From: an uncultured Clostridia bacterium
GTDB lineage: Bacteria; Bacillota; Clostridia; Oscillospirales; Acutalibacteraceae
Direction of reading: 5' to 3'
DNA length: 47,252 nt
NCBI GenBank assembly: GCA_944384815.1
Contig: CALWUW010000020.1
Span: 1-47,252 of the forward strand
Position numbers and translations under genes: made by a program
Notes under the pieces: generated by a model
What the model was told of the DNA's origin: nothing
Databases searched by the model: none
What the model saw: the letters and a program-made list of their open reading frames with translations, nothing else
Shown here: positions 1 through 8,886 of the stretch, piece after piece
Layout: every line of letters begins with the position of its first letter
How positions within the stretch are numbered: the stretch's first letter is position 1

Positions 1-49
1 TTTATTACAGCTTTGTCGGCAAGATTGACTTGCCAGAATAACCGCCCGA

Positions 50-82
50 CCTATCCGACACAATGGCCAAGTGCCGGATAGG
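50..82. repeat. Short inverted repeat at the broken start of asnB
   Basis: The 8-base arms CCTATCCG (50-57) and CGGATAGG (75-82) are perfect reverse complements separated by 17 bases. They sit exactly where the asparagine synthase reading frame is lost. This could be the end of an inserted element or chance; nothing upstream is visible. Confidence 0.3.
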
Positions 83-1111
83 AACGGCAAAATTTTTTAC
101 ACTTCTATTACTTCTTTATCGCACATCAATAAAATCACCCGGAATATCCGAGAGAAACTGATCGCCGGCGTGGAAAAACGGCTGGATGCGGATGCCCCGC
201 TGGGATTTTTGCTTTCCGGCGGTTTGGATTCCAGTTTGGTATGCTCCATTGCGGCTAAAAAAATGAAGAAGCCCATTCGCACCTTTGCTATTGGAATGAG
301 TGAGGACGCCATTGACCTGAAATATGCTCGCAAAGTAGCGGAATATTTGAAAGCGGAGCATACGGAAGTAATTATTGATAAGAAAACCGTTGTGGATTCT
401 TTGGAAACCGTGGTAGCCGCTTTAGGCACTTGGGATATTACCACCATCCGGGCCTCTATAGGGATGTATTTGGTTTGCCAGGCCATCCATCGGGATACGG
501 ACATCCGAGTTCTTTTAACGGGGGAAATTTCCGATGAACTGTTTGGATATAAGTACACGGATTTTGCCCCCAGTGCATATGCATTTCAAACGGAATCCCA
601 AAAGCGGGTGCGGGAGCTTTATATGTATGACGTGCTTCGGGCAGACCGCTGCATCGGGGATAACAGTCTGGAAGCCCGGGTGCCCTTTGGTGATCTGGAC
701 TTTGTGCAGTATGTGATGGGGATCAATCCGGAGAAGAAGCTGAACACGTACGGAAAAGGTAAATATCTGCTGCGAAAGGCGTTTGAAGGGGATTGGCTGC
801 CGGAAGTTATTTTGTGGCGGGAAAAGGCCGCTTTCAGCGATGCGGTGGGGCATTCTATGGTGGATTACCTGAAGGAATATGCTGATACGCTGTATTCCGA
901 TGAAGAATTTAAGGAAAAGGCGAAGCAGTATGCGTATATGCCTCCCTTTACCAAAGAGAGCCTGCTGTATCGGGAATTGTTTGAAAAATACTATCCCGGC
1001 CAGGGAAAAATGATCGCGGACTACTGGATGCCCAATAAAGCCTGGGAAGGCTGCTGTGTAGACGATCCCAGTGCCCGGGTTTTGAAAAACTACGGAGCCA
1101 GCGGGAAGTAA
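71..1111 (+). CDS. asnB: Asparagine synthase, C-terminal synthetase domain (5'-truncated)
   Basis: This is the ATP-dependent synthetase half of a glutamine-hydrolysing asparagine synthase, which makes asparagine from aspartate and glutamine nitrogen in the cytoplasm. The PP-loop SGGLDSS is at residues 49-55, GEISDELFGY at 151-160 and EARVPFGD at 201-208, and the C-terminus is complete. The full family protein is about 520 residues with an N-terminal Cys2 glutaminase domain; that domain is absent here. The readable frame begins at a GTG at 71 with no ribosome site, and an in-frame TGA lies at 26-28. The other two forward frames also stop (39-41 and 79-81), so the missing half is not simply cut by the window edge in an open frame. 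It may be a pseudogene, a rearranged copy or an assembly edge. The identity of the domain is secure; whether it works is not. Confidence 0.85.
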   Translation: MPDRNGKIFYTSITSLSHINKITRNIREKLIAGVEKRLDADAPLGFLLSGGLDSSLVCSIAAKKMKKPIRTFAIGMSEDAIDLKYARKVAEYLKAEHTEVIIDKKTVVDSLETVVAALGTWDITTIRASIGMYLVCQAIHRDTDIRVLLTGEISDELFGYKYTDFAPSAYAFQTESQKRVRELYMYDVLRADRCIGDNSLEARVPFGDLDFVQYVMGINPEKKLNTYGKGKYLLRKAFEGDWLPEVILWREKAAFSDAVGHSMVDYLKEYADTLYSDEEFKEKAKQYAYMPPFTKESLLYRELFEKYYPGQGKMIADYWMPNKAWEGCCVDDPSARVLKNYGASGK

Positions 1112-1143
1112 TGAACAAGTAAAAGCAGAATAAGGCATATATT

Positions 1144-1188
1144 AAAAGCGGCGGTGTGGAAACACACCGCCGCTTTTCATTTTTCTTT
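1144..1188 (+). terminator. Intrinsic terminator after asnB
   Basis: Perfect 15-bp arms (1144-1158 and 1163-1177) with a GAAA loop are followed by a T-rich tract. It lies between the convergent asnB and araC-type genes and could act on both strands, although the T-run is better on the plus strand. Confidence 0.85.
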
Positions 1189-1198
1189 GTGATAGAAA

Positions 1199-2113
1199 TT
1201 ATAATCGCTCTTTGGAAGGCTGATCTTGCAGGCTGAAAGCAGAAAGAGAAAGCCGTTTTCTGTATTCCCTGGGGCTTACAGAATAGTATTTTTTAAACGC
1301 GGCGGAAAAATGTTCCATGGAGGAGTATCCCACATCTTCCGCAATGGAGGAAATGCTCCGGGAAAAATCGGAACACAGTAAAGCAGCAGCAGACATTCGC
1401 GCCTGCATTTTTTTCTCCAGGAAAGTTTGCCCGTATTGTTCCTGCAGCAGCCGTTGGGTTTGCCGGGAACTTAGCCCTAGGCGGGAAGATAAGTCCGGAA
1501 GAGTCACCGTGCGGTATTCATAGAGAAATACCCGCTCGATCATAAGGGACATGCTGTCTGCAGCCCGAAGAGGAAGGAATTTCTTATTTTCACCGGCAAG
1601 GGCAGAAGATGGAAAATAGTTTCGCACCATATGTACCAGAAGATGCTCCAAAAGCGTTTCTATCTTTACGGTAAATCCGGCTTTTCTTTCCTGCATTTCC
1701 TGGAAAATATCCGAAAAATAGCCGGAAATATTTTCACGATCCTCTCCAAACCAAAAGCAGGTTTCCGCAAAAGCGGAAAGAGGTGTTTCGGAGAAATTTT
1801 GCGGACGAATTTTGGATTTTTCCAGCCGGATATATAAACAATATTCCAGCATAGGGTTTTCTGAAAGGGGAATTTGCGCGTGTTCGATATGAGGACCGGT
1901 TACATACAAAGTGTTTGGAGCAATGGAATAAAATTCCCCCTGGATCTGGGCCCGCCCGTATCCGGAAGGAATATAGTGGATTTCATAGCATCCGCTGCCA
2001 TGGCTGTGGGCAGGGATTGCATGTGTTACCGGAGCGAAAGAGATTTGGTCCGCATGCACGCACCAATTGCCCTCAGTGAATTGCAGATCCAGTCCATAGG
2101 ATCCGGATAACAT
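1199..2113 (-). CDS. AraC-family transcriptional regulator with cupin sensor
   Basis: A 304-residue cytoplasmic DNA-binding regulator. The N-terminal half looks like a cupin ligand-binding domain (histidines in AIPAHSHGSGCYEIHYI near residues 32-48, typical of sugar-sensing AraC proteins). The C-terminal 100 residues hold the double helix-turn-helix: LPDLSSRLGLSSRQTQRLL and then the signature SISSIAEDVGYSSMEHFSAA ending in SPREYRK. The ATG is preceded by AAAGGAGG on the minus strand. The gene is divergent from the DUF5703 and fucosidase genes, so it is probably their activator and the ligand is likely a fucosylated glycan or its product. That role is inferred from context only. Confidence 0.9.
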   Translation of the reverse strand: MLSGSYGLDLQFTEGNWCVHADQISFAPVTHAIPAHSHGSGCYEIHYIPSGYGRAQIQGEFYSIAPNTLYVTGPHIEHAQIPLSENPMLEYCLYIRLEKSKIRPQNFSETPLSAFAETCFWFGEDRENISGYFSDIFQEMQERKAGFTVKIETLLEHLLVHMVRNYFPSSALAGENKKFLPLRAADSMSLMIERVFLYEYRTVTLPDLSSRLGLSSRQTQRLLQEQYGQTFLEKKMQARMSAAALLCSDFSRSISSIAEDVGYSSMEHFSAAFKKYYSVSPREYRKRLSLSAFSLQDQPSKERL

Positions 2114-2160
2114 GGAATTCCTCCTTTACGCAGGTATGAAGAGAGGTAAAAAGTAATTCT

Positions 2161-2190
2161 AGTATAACGCCCAATGCAAAAAAATGTCAA
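2161..2190 (-). promoter_or_regulatory. Sigma-A promoter of the araC-type gene
   Basis: Minus-strand TTGACA (2190-2185), an 18-base spacer and TATACT (2166-2161). It lies about 48 bases upstream of the regulator start. Its -35 box covers the first possible ATG of the divergent glycosidase frame, which argues against that ATG being used. Confidence 0.7.
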
Positions 2191-2263
2191 TAAATCTTCG
2201 AGAAGGCGACATGAAAAAAGGAATCTTGGCAGGTTTCTCTCTAAAAAAAGAAGAAAAAGAGAC

Positions 2264-2269
2264 TATAAT
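2264..2269 (+). promoter_or_regulatory. Probable -10 element of the glycosidase operon
   Basis: A perfect TATAAT lies 43 bases before the chosen ATG, but no recognisable -35 hexamer is found 16-18 bases upstream. That pattern fits an activator-dependent promoter, plausibly driven by the adjacent AraC-type protein. Confidence 0.45.
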
Positions 2270-2312
2270 TAAAAGGAATCATTCTTATCGGCAGAAAGGT
2301 GCAATCACAACG

Positions 2313-4520
2313 ATGGAGCAATACGATATTCTCTGGAATACACACAGCAATCACTCGAAAGACAGCATGCCTTTAGGCGGGCACGACACAGGCTGCAATG
2401 TCTGGGTGGAAAATAACCAGCTTTGCCTTTATTTCAGCCAGAGCGGGGCCTTTGACGAAAACGGGACCATGCTGAAAGGGGGAAGGATCCGTCTGCAGCT
2501 GGATTTGCCTGCGCTGCTGGAAAAAAATTTTTGCCAGCATTTTCACTTGTACGACGGCTATATTTCCGTAGATGCAGGGCCTGCGGATGATCCGGTTTCT
2601 TTTCTCCTTTGGGCAGATCCCTTTTCCTCCAAAGTCCACGTGGAATATAAAAGCAGCCGTCCCCATTCGGTAAACGTATGGTATGATTGTTGGCGGTATA
2701 GAGACCGGGCGGTTTCTTCCGGATTTGAGCGGCATCAGTGCAGGGATTACGACTATCAGTATCCGGGAGATGTGATCACCTATAAGGATACAGTGATTCC
2801 GCAAAAGAATGGGGTTTTGTTTTATCATCGAAATCAGCAGGAGCATTCGGTGGTGGAAAAGGCTATTGAGCAGCAGGGGCTGGAAGAAATTCGGCAAACC
2901 ATCCCCGATTACCAGAAAAATCGAATCATCGGGGGAATCTTGGAGTCCCAGGATCTGCTTTTTGCCGGTGAAAGAACGGGCGAGTGGCACGGTGTGGATC
3001 AGCAGGAGTTTCAGCTAAGCTCCCAACCCCTTTGCCAAATGGAACTGACCTTATCGCTGCATATCGGCCAATATCCGGAAGTTTCCCAGTGGGAAGAGCA
3101 GCTGCGCCGTGAAAAAGAAAAAGGGGCTTCTTTTGCAGAGGCAAAAGAGTGGTGGAACCGGTATTTTGATACCAGTTTTATTCGATTGGATGAAGAGAAA
3201 CGGCAGGACAATTTTTTTGCCATCGGAAGAAATTATCAACTGTTTCGTTATATGTTGGGCTGCAATTTTTACGGGGAGTTTCCCACGAAATTTAACGGCG
3301 GCCTGTTTACCTTTGACGATCGCTTCACACCGGATTTCAGAGCATGGTCCGGAACCATTTTCACCTCTCAAAACCAGCGGCTGGTGTATTGGCCTCTTTT
3401 AAAATCCGGAGATTTTCAGGCAATGAAACCCCAAATGGAATATTTCAGGCGGATAACCGATGTGGGTAAAGCCAGAACCAAACATTACTGGAATCATAAC
3501 GGCGCTTGTTTTTATGAGCAGGGAAGCATCACTGGATTGTGCTCCTGCTCCGAATACAGCTGGCATCGCCGGGACGGGATCGATCCCGGGCTGGAGGATA
3601 ACGCCTATGTAAAAATGCATTTCTCTTCGGCACTGGAATTTGCCAGTATGATGCTGGAATATGCCCGGTATACAGATGAGAATATCGATGCGTACCTGGA
3701 TTATATTGTAAGCGTTGTGGAGTTCTATTTCGAACATTATCCCAAGGATAAACAAGGGAAACTGGTGGTTTTTCCCTCCACTGCGTTGGAAACATACAAA
3801 GGAAAGGATCCCCAAAGCGTTTCCGAGGAAGAATACGGCTGCACCAATCCTATGGATGTGGTAGCGGGGCTGCAGTGTGTTCTGCGTCAGCTTTTGGAGT
3901 ATCTTCCTGAGGGAGAACAGCGTCGGCAATGCCAGGATTGGTATGAAAAATGCCCGGATTTGCCTATAGGCACGGAAGAGGGGAAGACGGTGTTCCTTCC
4001 TGCGGAAAAATTTGAATCCATTCAGAATTGTGAGCTTCCGCAGCTTTACCGGGTATACCCATACAGTCCGGAAGGATTGAGCCCGGAAGAAAAGGAAGTG
4101 GGAAGAAATACCTATGGCCTGAAACGGCAGATTCCGGATCAGGATTTGGGATACAGCTGGCACCAAAACGGTATTTTTGCGGCAAGACTTTCTCTGACGG
4201 AAGAAGCCTTCCGCTACCTCCACGAAAAATTTGACGACGCGCCCAAACGTTTTCCTGCTTTTTGGGGGCCGGGGCATGACTATACGCCGGACCATAATCA
4301 TGGCGGATCGGGAATGATCGGATTGCAGGAAATGCTGCTGCAGTGCCAGGGGGAGGAAATTCATTTGTTTCCTGCGTGGGATCCCAAAGTGGATGTCCAT
4401 TTTAAATTGTGGGCTCCTCATCAGACCACAGTGGAATGTACGCTGCGGCAGGGAAGCATAACGCAGCTGGAAGTATTCCCTGAAAGCCGGGAAAAGGACA
4501 TACGCATTGACCTTTCCTGA
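2313..4520 (+). CDS. DUF5703-type glycoside hydrolase
   Basis: A 735-residue protein whose N-terminus (NTHSNHSKDSMPLGGHDTG, then NVWVENNQLCLYFSQSGAFD) matches the DUF5703 N-terminal domain. The rest has the look of an (alpha/alpha)6-barrel glycosidase related to the GH95 class, with aromatic and acidic patches such as EYSWHRRDGIDPGLEDNAY and FWGPGHDYTPDHNHGGSG. No signal peptide is seen, so it is probably cytoplasmic and acts on imported oligosaccharides. An earlier in-frame ATG at 2184 overlaps the divergent promoter and precedes the TATAAT, so the ATG at 2313 with AGAAAGG upstream was chosen. It is followed by a GH29 fucosidase, which suggests fucosylated glycan breakdown. The exact substrate is not known. 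Confidence 0.82.
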   Translation: MEQYDILWNTHSNHSKDSMPLGGHDTGCNVWVENNQLCLYFSQSGAFDENGTMLKGGRIRLQLDLPALLEKNFCQHFHLYDGYISVDAGPADDPVSFLLWADPFSSKVHVEYKSSRPHSVNVWYDCWRYRDRAVSSGFERHQCRDYDYQYPGDVITYKDTVIPQKNGVLFYHRNQQEHSVVEKAIEQQGLEEIRQTIPDYQKNRIIGGILESQDLLFAGERTGEWHGVDQQEFQLSSQPLCQMELTLSLHIGQYPEVSQWEEQLRREKEKGASFAEAKEWWNRYFDTSFIRLDEEKRQDNFFAIGRNYQLFRYMLGCNFYGEFPTKFNGGLFTFDDRFTPDFRAWSGTIFTSQNQRLVYWPLLKSGDFQAMKPQMEYFRRITDVGKARTKHYWNHNGACFYEQGSITGLCSCSEYSWHRRDGIDPGLEDNAYVKMHFSSALEFASMMLEYARYTDENIDAYLDYIVSVVEFYFEHYPKDKQGKLVVFPSTALETYKGKDPQSVSEEEYGCTNPMDVVAGLQCVLRQLLEYLPEGEQRRQCQDWYEKCPDLPIGTEEGKTVFLPAEKFESIQNCELPQLYRVYPYSPEGLSPEEKEVGRNTYGLKRQIPDQDLGYSWHQNGIFAARLSLTEEAFRYLHEKFDDAPKRFPAFWGPGHDYTPDHNHGGSGMIGLQEMLLQCQGEEIHLFPAWDPKVDVHFKLWAPHQTTVECTLRQGSITQLEVFPESREKDIRIDLS

Positions 4521-4615
4521 CGATTTCCCTGATTTCCTGTTGTCCCGGGGGAATTTTGGCAGAGTTTATGCAAAACAAAAGCGGGAAGAGCCTGGGGGTA
4601 AAAGAGCAAGGAAAC

Positions 4616-4638
4616 TCTCCGGTAAGACTTGCCGGAGA
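4616..4638. repeat. Inverted repeat ahead of the fucosidase gene
   Basis: Arms TCTCCGG (4616-4622) and CCGGAGA (4632-4638) lie 34 bases before the fucosidase start. There is no poly-T run and no separate strong promoter in this 151-base gap. It could be an operator or an RNA hairpin that adjusts translation or mRNA processing; the function is unknown. Confidence 0.3.
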
Positions 4639-4671
4639 ATATAGATATAGATCTGAAAGGAGAATAACAAA

Positions 4672-6147
4672 ATGTATGACATGAAGCCCTATCTGGAGAA
4701 AATTGACAAAGTCATTGCGGAAGGAAAGTACAAGGATACTTGGGAATCCCTGCAGCAGTATCGCGTCCCGGAATGGTACAGAGCTGCGAAATTCGGTATT
4801 TTCATTCATTGGGGGATCTATTCCGTTCCGGCTTTCGGCAGCGAATGGTATTCCCGCAATATGTATGTTCAGGGCAGTGAAGAGTTTGAGCATCATGTGA
4901 AGACCTATGGCCCCCAAAAGGAATTTGGGTACAAAGATTTTATTCCCATGTTCAAGGCGGAAAAATTTTCCGCTAAAGCGTGGGCGGAGCTGTTTAAGGA
5001 AGCCGGAGCCCAGTACGTGGTGCCGGTAGCGGAGCATCACGATGGATTCCAAATGTATAAAAGTGAGATTTCCCACTGGAACGCATACGAAATGGGACCC
5101 TGCCGGGATGTGCTGGGCGAATTGAATCAGCAGTTCCACGACCAGGGAATTGTAAACGGTGCATCTTCCCATCGTGTGGAACACTGGTTCTTTATGGGGC
5201 ACGGCAAACAGTTTGACAGCGACATCCATGAGCCTATGCAGCGCGGAGATTTTTACTGGCCGGCCATGGAAGAGAAAGGACACCAGGATATTTTCAGCGA
5301 ACCGACGCCTACTCAGGAATATCTGGAGGATTGGCTGGTGCGCACCTGTGAGCTGATCGACCAGTATCGGCCCAAAATTTTGTATTTTGATTGGTGGATC
5401 CATCATAGTTCCGTGAAACCGTATTTGAAAAAGTTGGCTGCGTATTATTACAACCGCGCGGAAGAATGGGGCGAAGGCGTGGTTATCAACTATAAACACG
5501 ACGCCTTTATGTTCGGGACCGCCGTAGTCGATATTGAAAGAGGTCAGTTTGCGGATGTAAAGCCCTATATCTGGCAGACGGATACGGCTGTGGCCTTGAA
5601 TTCCTGGGGCTATACGGAAAACAATGAGTATCGCCCTGCTTGCGACATTCTCTGCGACTTAGTGGATATCGTAAGCAAAAACGGACGGCTGCTTTTGAAC
5701 GTAGGCCCCAGAGCGGATGGAACCATTCCGGAGGAAGACGCTTCCATTCTTCGGGAAATCGGCCAGTGGCTGGCTGTAAACGGAGAAGCCATTTACGGCT
5801 GCAAAGTCTGGCGGCAGTTTGGAGAAGGCCCCACAAAGATCATTGAGGGGCAGTTCTCGGACGGTGTAAAGAAGAACTTTACATCCAGGGATGTGAGGTA
5901 TACCGTAAACGGAAGCAATTTGTATGCCACCGTGCTGAAGTGCGACGAAAACGGCCAATACGAGTTTGAGGCCCTGGGTGAAAAGGAATCCGCCGTAAAG
6001 CCCAATTTCCACGGAATTATTCGGAATGTGGAAGTGCTTGGATTCGACGCCAAGCCCCAGTGGGAACGGGATGAAACTTCCCTGAAGGTGAAAGTTTCCG
6101 GAGTAAAGACGGAAAACCCTGTGGTGTTTAAAATCCAGATTGACTAA
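4672..6147 (+). CDS. Alpha-L-fucosidase, GH29
   Basis: A 491-residue retaining exo-fucosidase that releases terminal L-fucose from glycans. GH29 hallmarks are AAKFGIFIHWGIYSVPAFG (residues 38-56), EHHDGFQMYKS near 121-131, and ILYFDWW with the predicted nucleophile Asp240. The conserved LLNVGPRADGTIPEEDASIL follows. A C-terminal beta domain completes the usual fold. There is no signal peptide, so it acts inside the cell. The start is fixed by AAAGGAG (4656-4662). It follows the DUF5703 glycosidase by 151 bases without a convincing own promoter, so both are probably in one operon under the divergent AraC-type regulator. Confidence 0.95.
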   Translation: MYDMKPYLEKIDKVIAEGKYKDTWESLQQYRVPEWYRAAKFGIFIHWGIYSVPAFGSEWYSRNMYVQGSEEFEHHVKTYGPQKEFGYKDFIPMFKAEKFSAKAWAELFKEAGAQYVVPVAEHHDGFQMYKSEISHWNAYEMGPCRDVLGELNQQFHDQGIVNGASSHRVEHWFFMGHGKQFDSDIHEPMQRGDFYWPAMEEKGHQDIFSEPTPTQEYLEDWLVRTCELIDQYRPKILYFDWWIHHSSVKPYLKKLAAYYYNRAEEWGEGVVINYKHDAFMFGTAVVDIERGQFADVKPYIWQTDTAVALNSWGYTENNEYRPACDILCDLVDIVSKNGRLLLNVGPRADGTIPEEDASILREIGQWLAVNGEAIYGCKVWRQFGEGPTKIIEGQFSDGVKKNFTSRDVRYTVNGSNLYATVLKCDENGQYEFEALGEKESAVKPNFHGIIRNVEVLGFDAKPQWERDETSLKVKVSGVKTENPVVFKIQID

Positions 6148-6184
6148 AAAATAGAACCTATTTTTAAATTTACATGGTGAAACG

Positions 6185-6236
6185 GAGCGCCCTTCCTCAG
6201 GAATAGCCTGAGAAAGGGCGCTCTTTGAATGCTTTT
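6185..6236 (+). terminator. Terminator after the fucosidase gene
   Basis: Arms GAGCGCCCTT (6185-6194) and AAGGGCGCTC (6214-6223) extend inward with CTCAGG/CCTGAG, followed by T-rich sequence including a T6 run near 6230. It separates the convergent fucosidase and purF genes. Confidence 0.8.
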
Positions 6237-7634
6237 TTATTCCAATATGTTTTGATAAAGAGGAGTCGGGTATTTGCCGCTGAAGCAAGAGAAGCAGAAA
6301 GAGGACCCGCCGTAGGCCTCTTCCATTTCCTGAATGGATAAAAAGGAAAGAGAATCAGCATGAAGATAAGCGCAAAGATCGTCCCGGCTCATTTGGGTGG
6401 AGATCAGTTCCTTTCTGGAAGAAATATCCACGCCGTAAAAACAGGGGTACAAAATAGCGGGAGAAGCAATGCGTACATGAACCTCTTTTGCCCCGGCTTC
6501 TTTCAGCAGCAAGACGATTCGTTTGGAAGTGGTGCCTCGGACCAGGGAATCGTCCAGCAAAACGATCCGTTTATTTTGGATCACGGAAGCGTTGGCGGAA
6601 AGCTTCATTTTTACTCCCATATCCCGCTGGGCTTGGGTAGGCTCAATAAAGGTTCGCCCCACATAACGGTTTTTCACCAGCCCCATTTCGTAGGGAAGTC
6701 CGCTTTCTTCGCTGTATCCCATGGCAGCGGAAAGGGAAGAATCCGGAACGCCGATGACAATATCGGCCTGCAGCCCTTGCAGACGATCTTTTTTAGCCAA
6801 AATTCGCCCGGTGGAGCGGCGCATGGTATGTACATTGCGTCCGCAGATATTGCTATCCGGTCTGGCGAAATAAATATACTCCATAGCGCAGATCCGTTCC
6901 TGGACGCAGGAAGTGTAGGAGAAGGACTGCATCCCCTTGGAAGAAAATTTCACGATCTCTCCCGGCTGGACATCCCGGATATAGTCGGCTCCAATCAGAT
7001 CAAAGGCACAGGTTTCGCTGCTAACGGCGAAGCCGTTTCCTTTTCGCGCAATGGAAAGCGGACGCAGCCCGTTTTTATCCCGAATAGCGTACAGGTTTTT
7101 TTCTGTCAGGATCAAAAAAGCAAAAGCGCCGTCCAGAAGATTGCAGGCTTGCTGAATTTTCTCCAGCAAAGAGCCTTTTCCACGCTGAATCAGGTGAAGA
7201 ATAATTTCGCTGTCGCTGCTTCCTCGGAAAATGCTGCCCTTCTCTTCCAGGGAACACCGAAGGTCCTGGGCATTGATGATTTGCCCGTTGTGGGCCACAG
7301 CTAAACTTCCCATGTGCGCTTTGGCCAGAATAGGCTGGACGTTTTCGATTTCATCGCCGCCCTCTGTGGAATATCGCACGTGGCCGATGCTGTTTGCCCC
7401 GGTGAGCTGAGAAAGAGCGTCTTTTTCAAAGACGTCCGTCACCAGACCTTTTCCTTTCACGCAAAGGATCTGGGTTCCGTCTCCACAGGCAATGCCTGCG
7501 GCTTCCTGCCCCCGGTGCTGCAGGGCGTGGAGGCCGAAGAAGGTTAGAAAAGAAGCGTCCGGCTGCTGGTAAACGCCGAATACACCGCATTCTTCATGTA
7601 GTTTTTGGGATGGGAAATTATTCATTTGATTCAC
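6237..7634 (-). CDS. purF: Amidophosphoribosyltransferase (PurF)
   Basis: This enzyme catalyses the first committed step of purine synthesis: glutamine + PRPP to 5-phosphoribosylamine. It is the Bacillus-type iron-sulfur form. After a 15-residue propeptide the nucleophile Cys16 is in HEECGVFGV. The PRPP loop IVLLDDSLVRGTTS is near 357-370. Four cysteines match the 4Fe-4S ligands: Cys249 (ICAMEYIYF), Cys398 (YPCFYG), and Cys447 and Cys450 (FCFSC). An oxygen-sensitive cluster fits an anaerobe. The start is a GTG with AGGAGG six bases upstream; an ATG three codons later is a less likely alternative. It is the last gene of the glnA-ANTAR-pyrG-dapL-purF run, 67 bases after dapL. Confidence 0.96.
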   Translation of the reverse strand: MNQMNNFPSQKLHEECGVFGVYQQPDASFLTFFGLHALQHRGQEAAGIACGDGTQILCVKGKGLVTDVFEKDALSQLTGANSIGHVRYSTEGGDEIENVQPILAKAHMGSLAVAHNGQIINAQDLRCSLEEKGSIFRGSSDSEIILHLIQRGKGSLLEKIQQACNLLDGAFAFLILTEKNLYAIRDKNGLRPLSIARKGNGFAVSSETCAFDLIGADYIRDVQPGEIVKFSSKGMQSFSYTSCVQERICAMEYIYFARPDSNICGRNVHTMRRSTGRILAKKDRLQGLQADIVIGVPDSSLSAAMGYSEESGLPYEMGLVKNRYVGRTFIEPTQAQRDMGVKMKLSANASVIQNKRIVLLDDSLVRGTTSKRIVLLLKEAGAKEVHVRIASPAILYPCFYGVDISSRKELISTQMSRDDLCAYLHADSLSFLSIQEMEEAYGGSSFCFSCFSGKYPTPLYQNILE

Positions 7635-7701
7635 GGGAGACCTCCTTTTTCTGCGAAACGGTTATAAGGGATTTATCTGGGTGTTTTGCAGTTTCAGGAG
7701 G

Positions 7702-8886
7702 TTACCGCGTGTAAACTGCACGGAACCGTTCCATGGCTTCCTGTGTAGCCTGAGGGGTTCCGAAGGAAGTGAGCCGGAAAAAGCCTTCGCCGTTTACGCC
7801 GAATCCACTGCCTGGTGTTCCTACAACATGGGCCCGTTCCAGCAGATCGTCAAAGAATTCCCAGGATTTCATGGAATGAGGACATTCCATCCAGATATAG
7901 GGAGAGTGGATGCCCCCGGTATAATAGATTCCCAGCTCAGAAAGAGTGTTTGCGATCTGCAGAGCATTTTTTTGGTAAACTTGCAAATGGGCTTTGCATT
8001 CCTGCATTCCTTCCGGGGTGAAAACGGCTTCCGCCGCCCGCTGCACCGGATAGGAAACGCCGTTGAATTTCGTGGTCTGCCGGCGCAGCCACATTTTCCG
8101 CAAAGAAAATCCGTTTCGTTTCAAAGCTTCCGGAACCACTGTATATCCGCAGCGGGTTCCGGTGAAACCGGCTGTTTTGGAGAGAGAACAAAACTCAATG
8201 GCACATTCTTTCGCGCCGGGGATCTGAAAAATACTTCTGGGAAGCTCCGGGGAAGAAACAAACGCTTCATATGCGGCGTCAAATAAAATCACGGCATCCT
8301 GCTCCAAAGCGTAGCGTACCCATTCCTTCAGCTGCGTCTGTGTATAAACGGCGCCGGTGGGGTTATTGGGGGAGCAAAGGTAAATCAGGTCTGCATGTTG
8401 GGTGAAATCCGGCATGGGAAGAAAATCATTTTCTTTTGTGGCGTTTAAATAAACGATTTTGCGGCCGGCCATCTGATTGGTGTCCCGATAAACAGGATAA
8501 ACCGGGTCCGGGATCCACACGGTGTTATCTTCATCAAAAAGATCCAGGATGTTGCCGATGTCGCTTTTTGCTCCGTCGCTGACGAAAATCTCGTCCGGAG
8601 AAAGGGTCACGCCAAAGGACGCATAGTAATTTTGGATGGCTTCCCGTAAAAATCCATAGCCTTGCTCCGGGCCGTACCCGCGGAAAGTATCCGCTTTTCC
8701 TTGCTCCAAAGCAGCCAGGGAGAAGGCTCGGACCGCGGTTTCGCACAGCGGGAGAGTTACGTCTCCGATCCCTAAACGGATCACGGAGGCAGAGGAATGT
8801 GCCGCCTGAAAGGCTTCCACTTTTTTGTTGATGGTGGAAAACAAATAGCTTTCTTCCAAAGACCCATAGTTTGCATTTATTTTCAT
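7702..8886 (-). CDS. dapL: LL-diaminopimelate aminotransferase
   Basis: A PLP fold-I aminotransferase of 394 residues that converts tetrahydrodipicolinate directly to LL-diaminopimelate with glutamate as donor. It serves lysine and peptidoglycan synthesis. Class motifs are [13 protein letters not shown] (35-47), the [15 protein letters not shown] region, [10 protein letters not shown] (172-181) and the PLP lysine Lys237 in [16 protein letters not shown]. The start codon overlaps the pyrG stop by four bases, so translation is probably coupled. DapL uses glutamate, which links it loosely to the glutamine theme of the operon. The family is common in Clostridia, plants and chlamydiae. Confidence 0.95.
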   Translation of the reverse strand: MKINANYGSLEESYLFSTINKKVEAFQAAHSSASVIRLGIGDVTLPLCETAVRAFSLAALEQGKADTFRGYGPEQGYGFLREAIQNYYASFGVTLSPDEIFVSDGAKSDIGNILDLFDEDNTVWIPDPVYPVYRDTNQMAGRKIVYLNATKENDFLPMPDFTQHADLIYLCSPNNPTGAVYTQTQLKEWVRYALEQDAVILFDAAYEAFVSSPELPRSIFQIPGAKECAIEFCSLSKTAGFTGTRCGYTVVPEALKRNGFSLRKMWLRRQTTKFNGVSYPVQRAAEAVFTPEGMQECKAHLQVYQKNALQIANTLSELGIYYTGGIHSPYIWMECPHSMKSWEFFDDLLERAHVVGTPGSGFGVNGEGFFRLTSFGTPQATQEAMERFRAVYTR

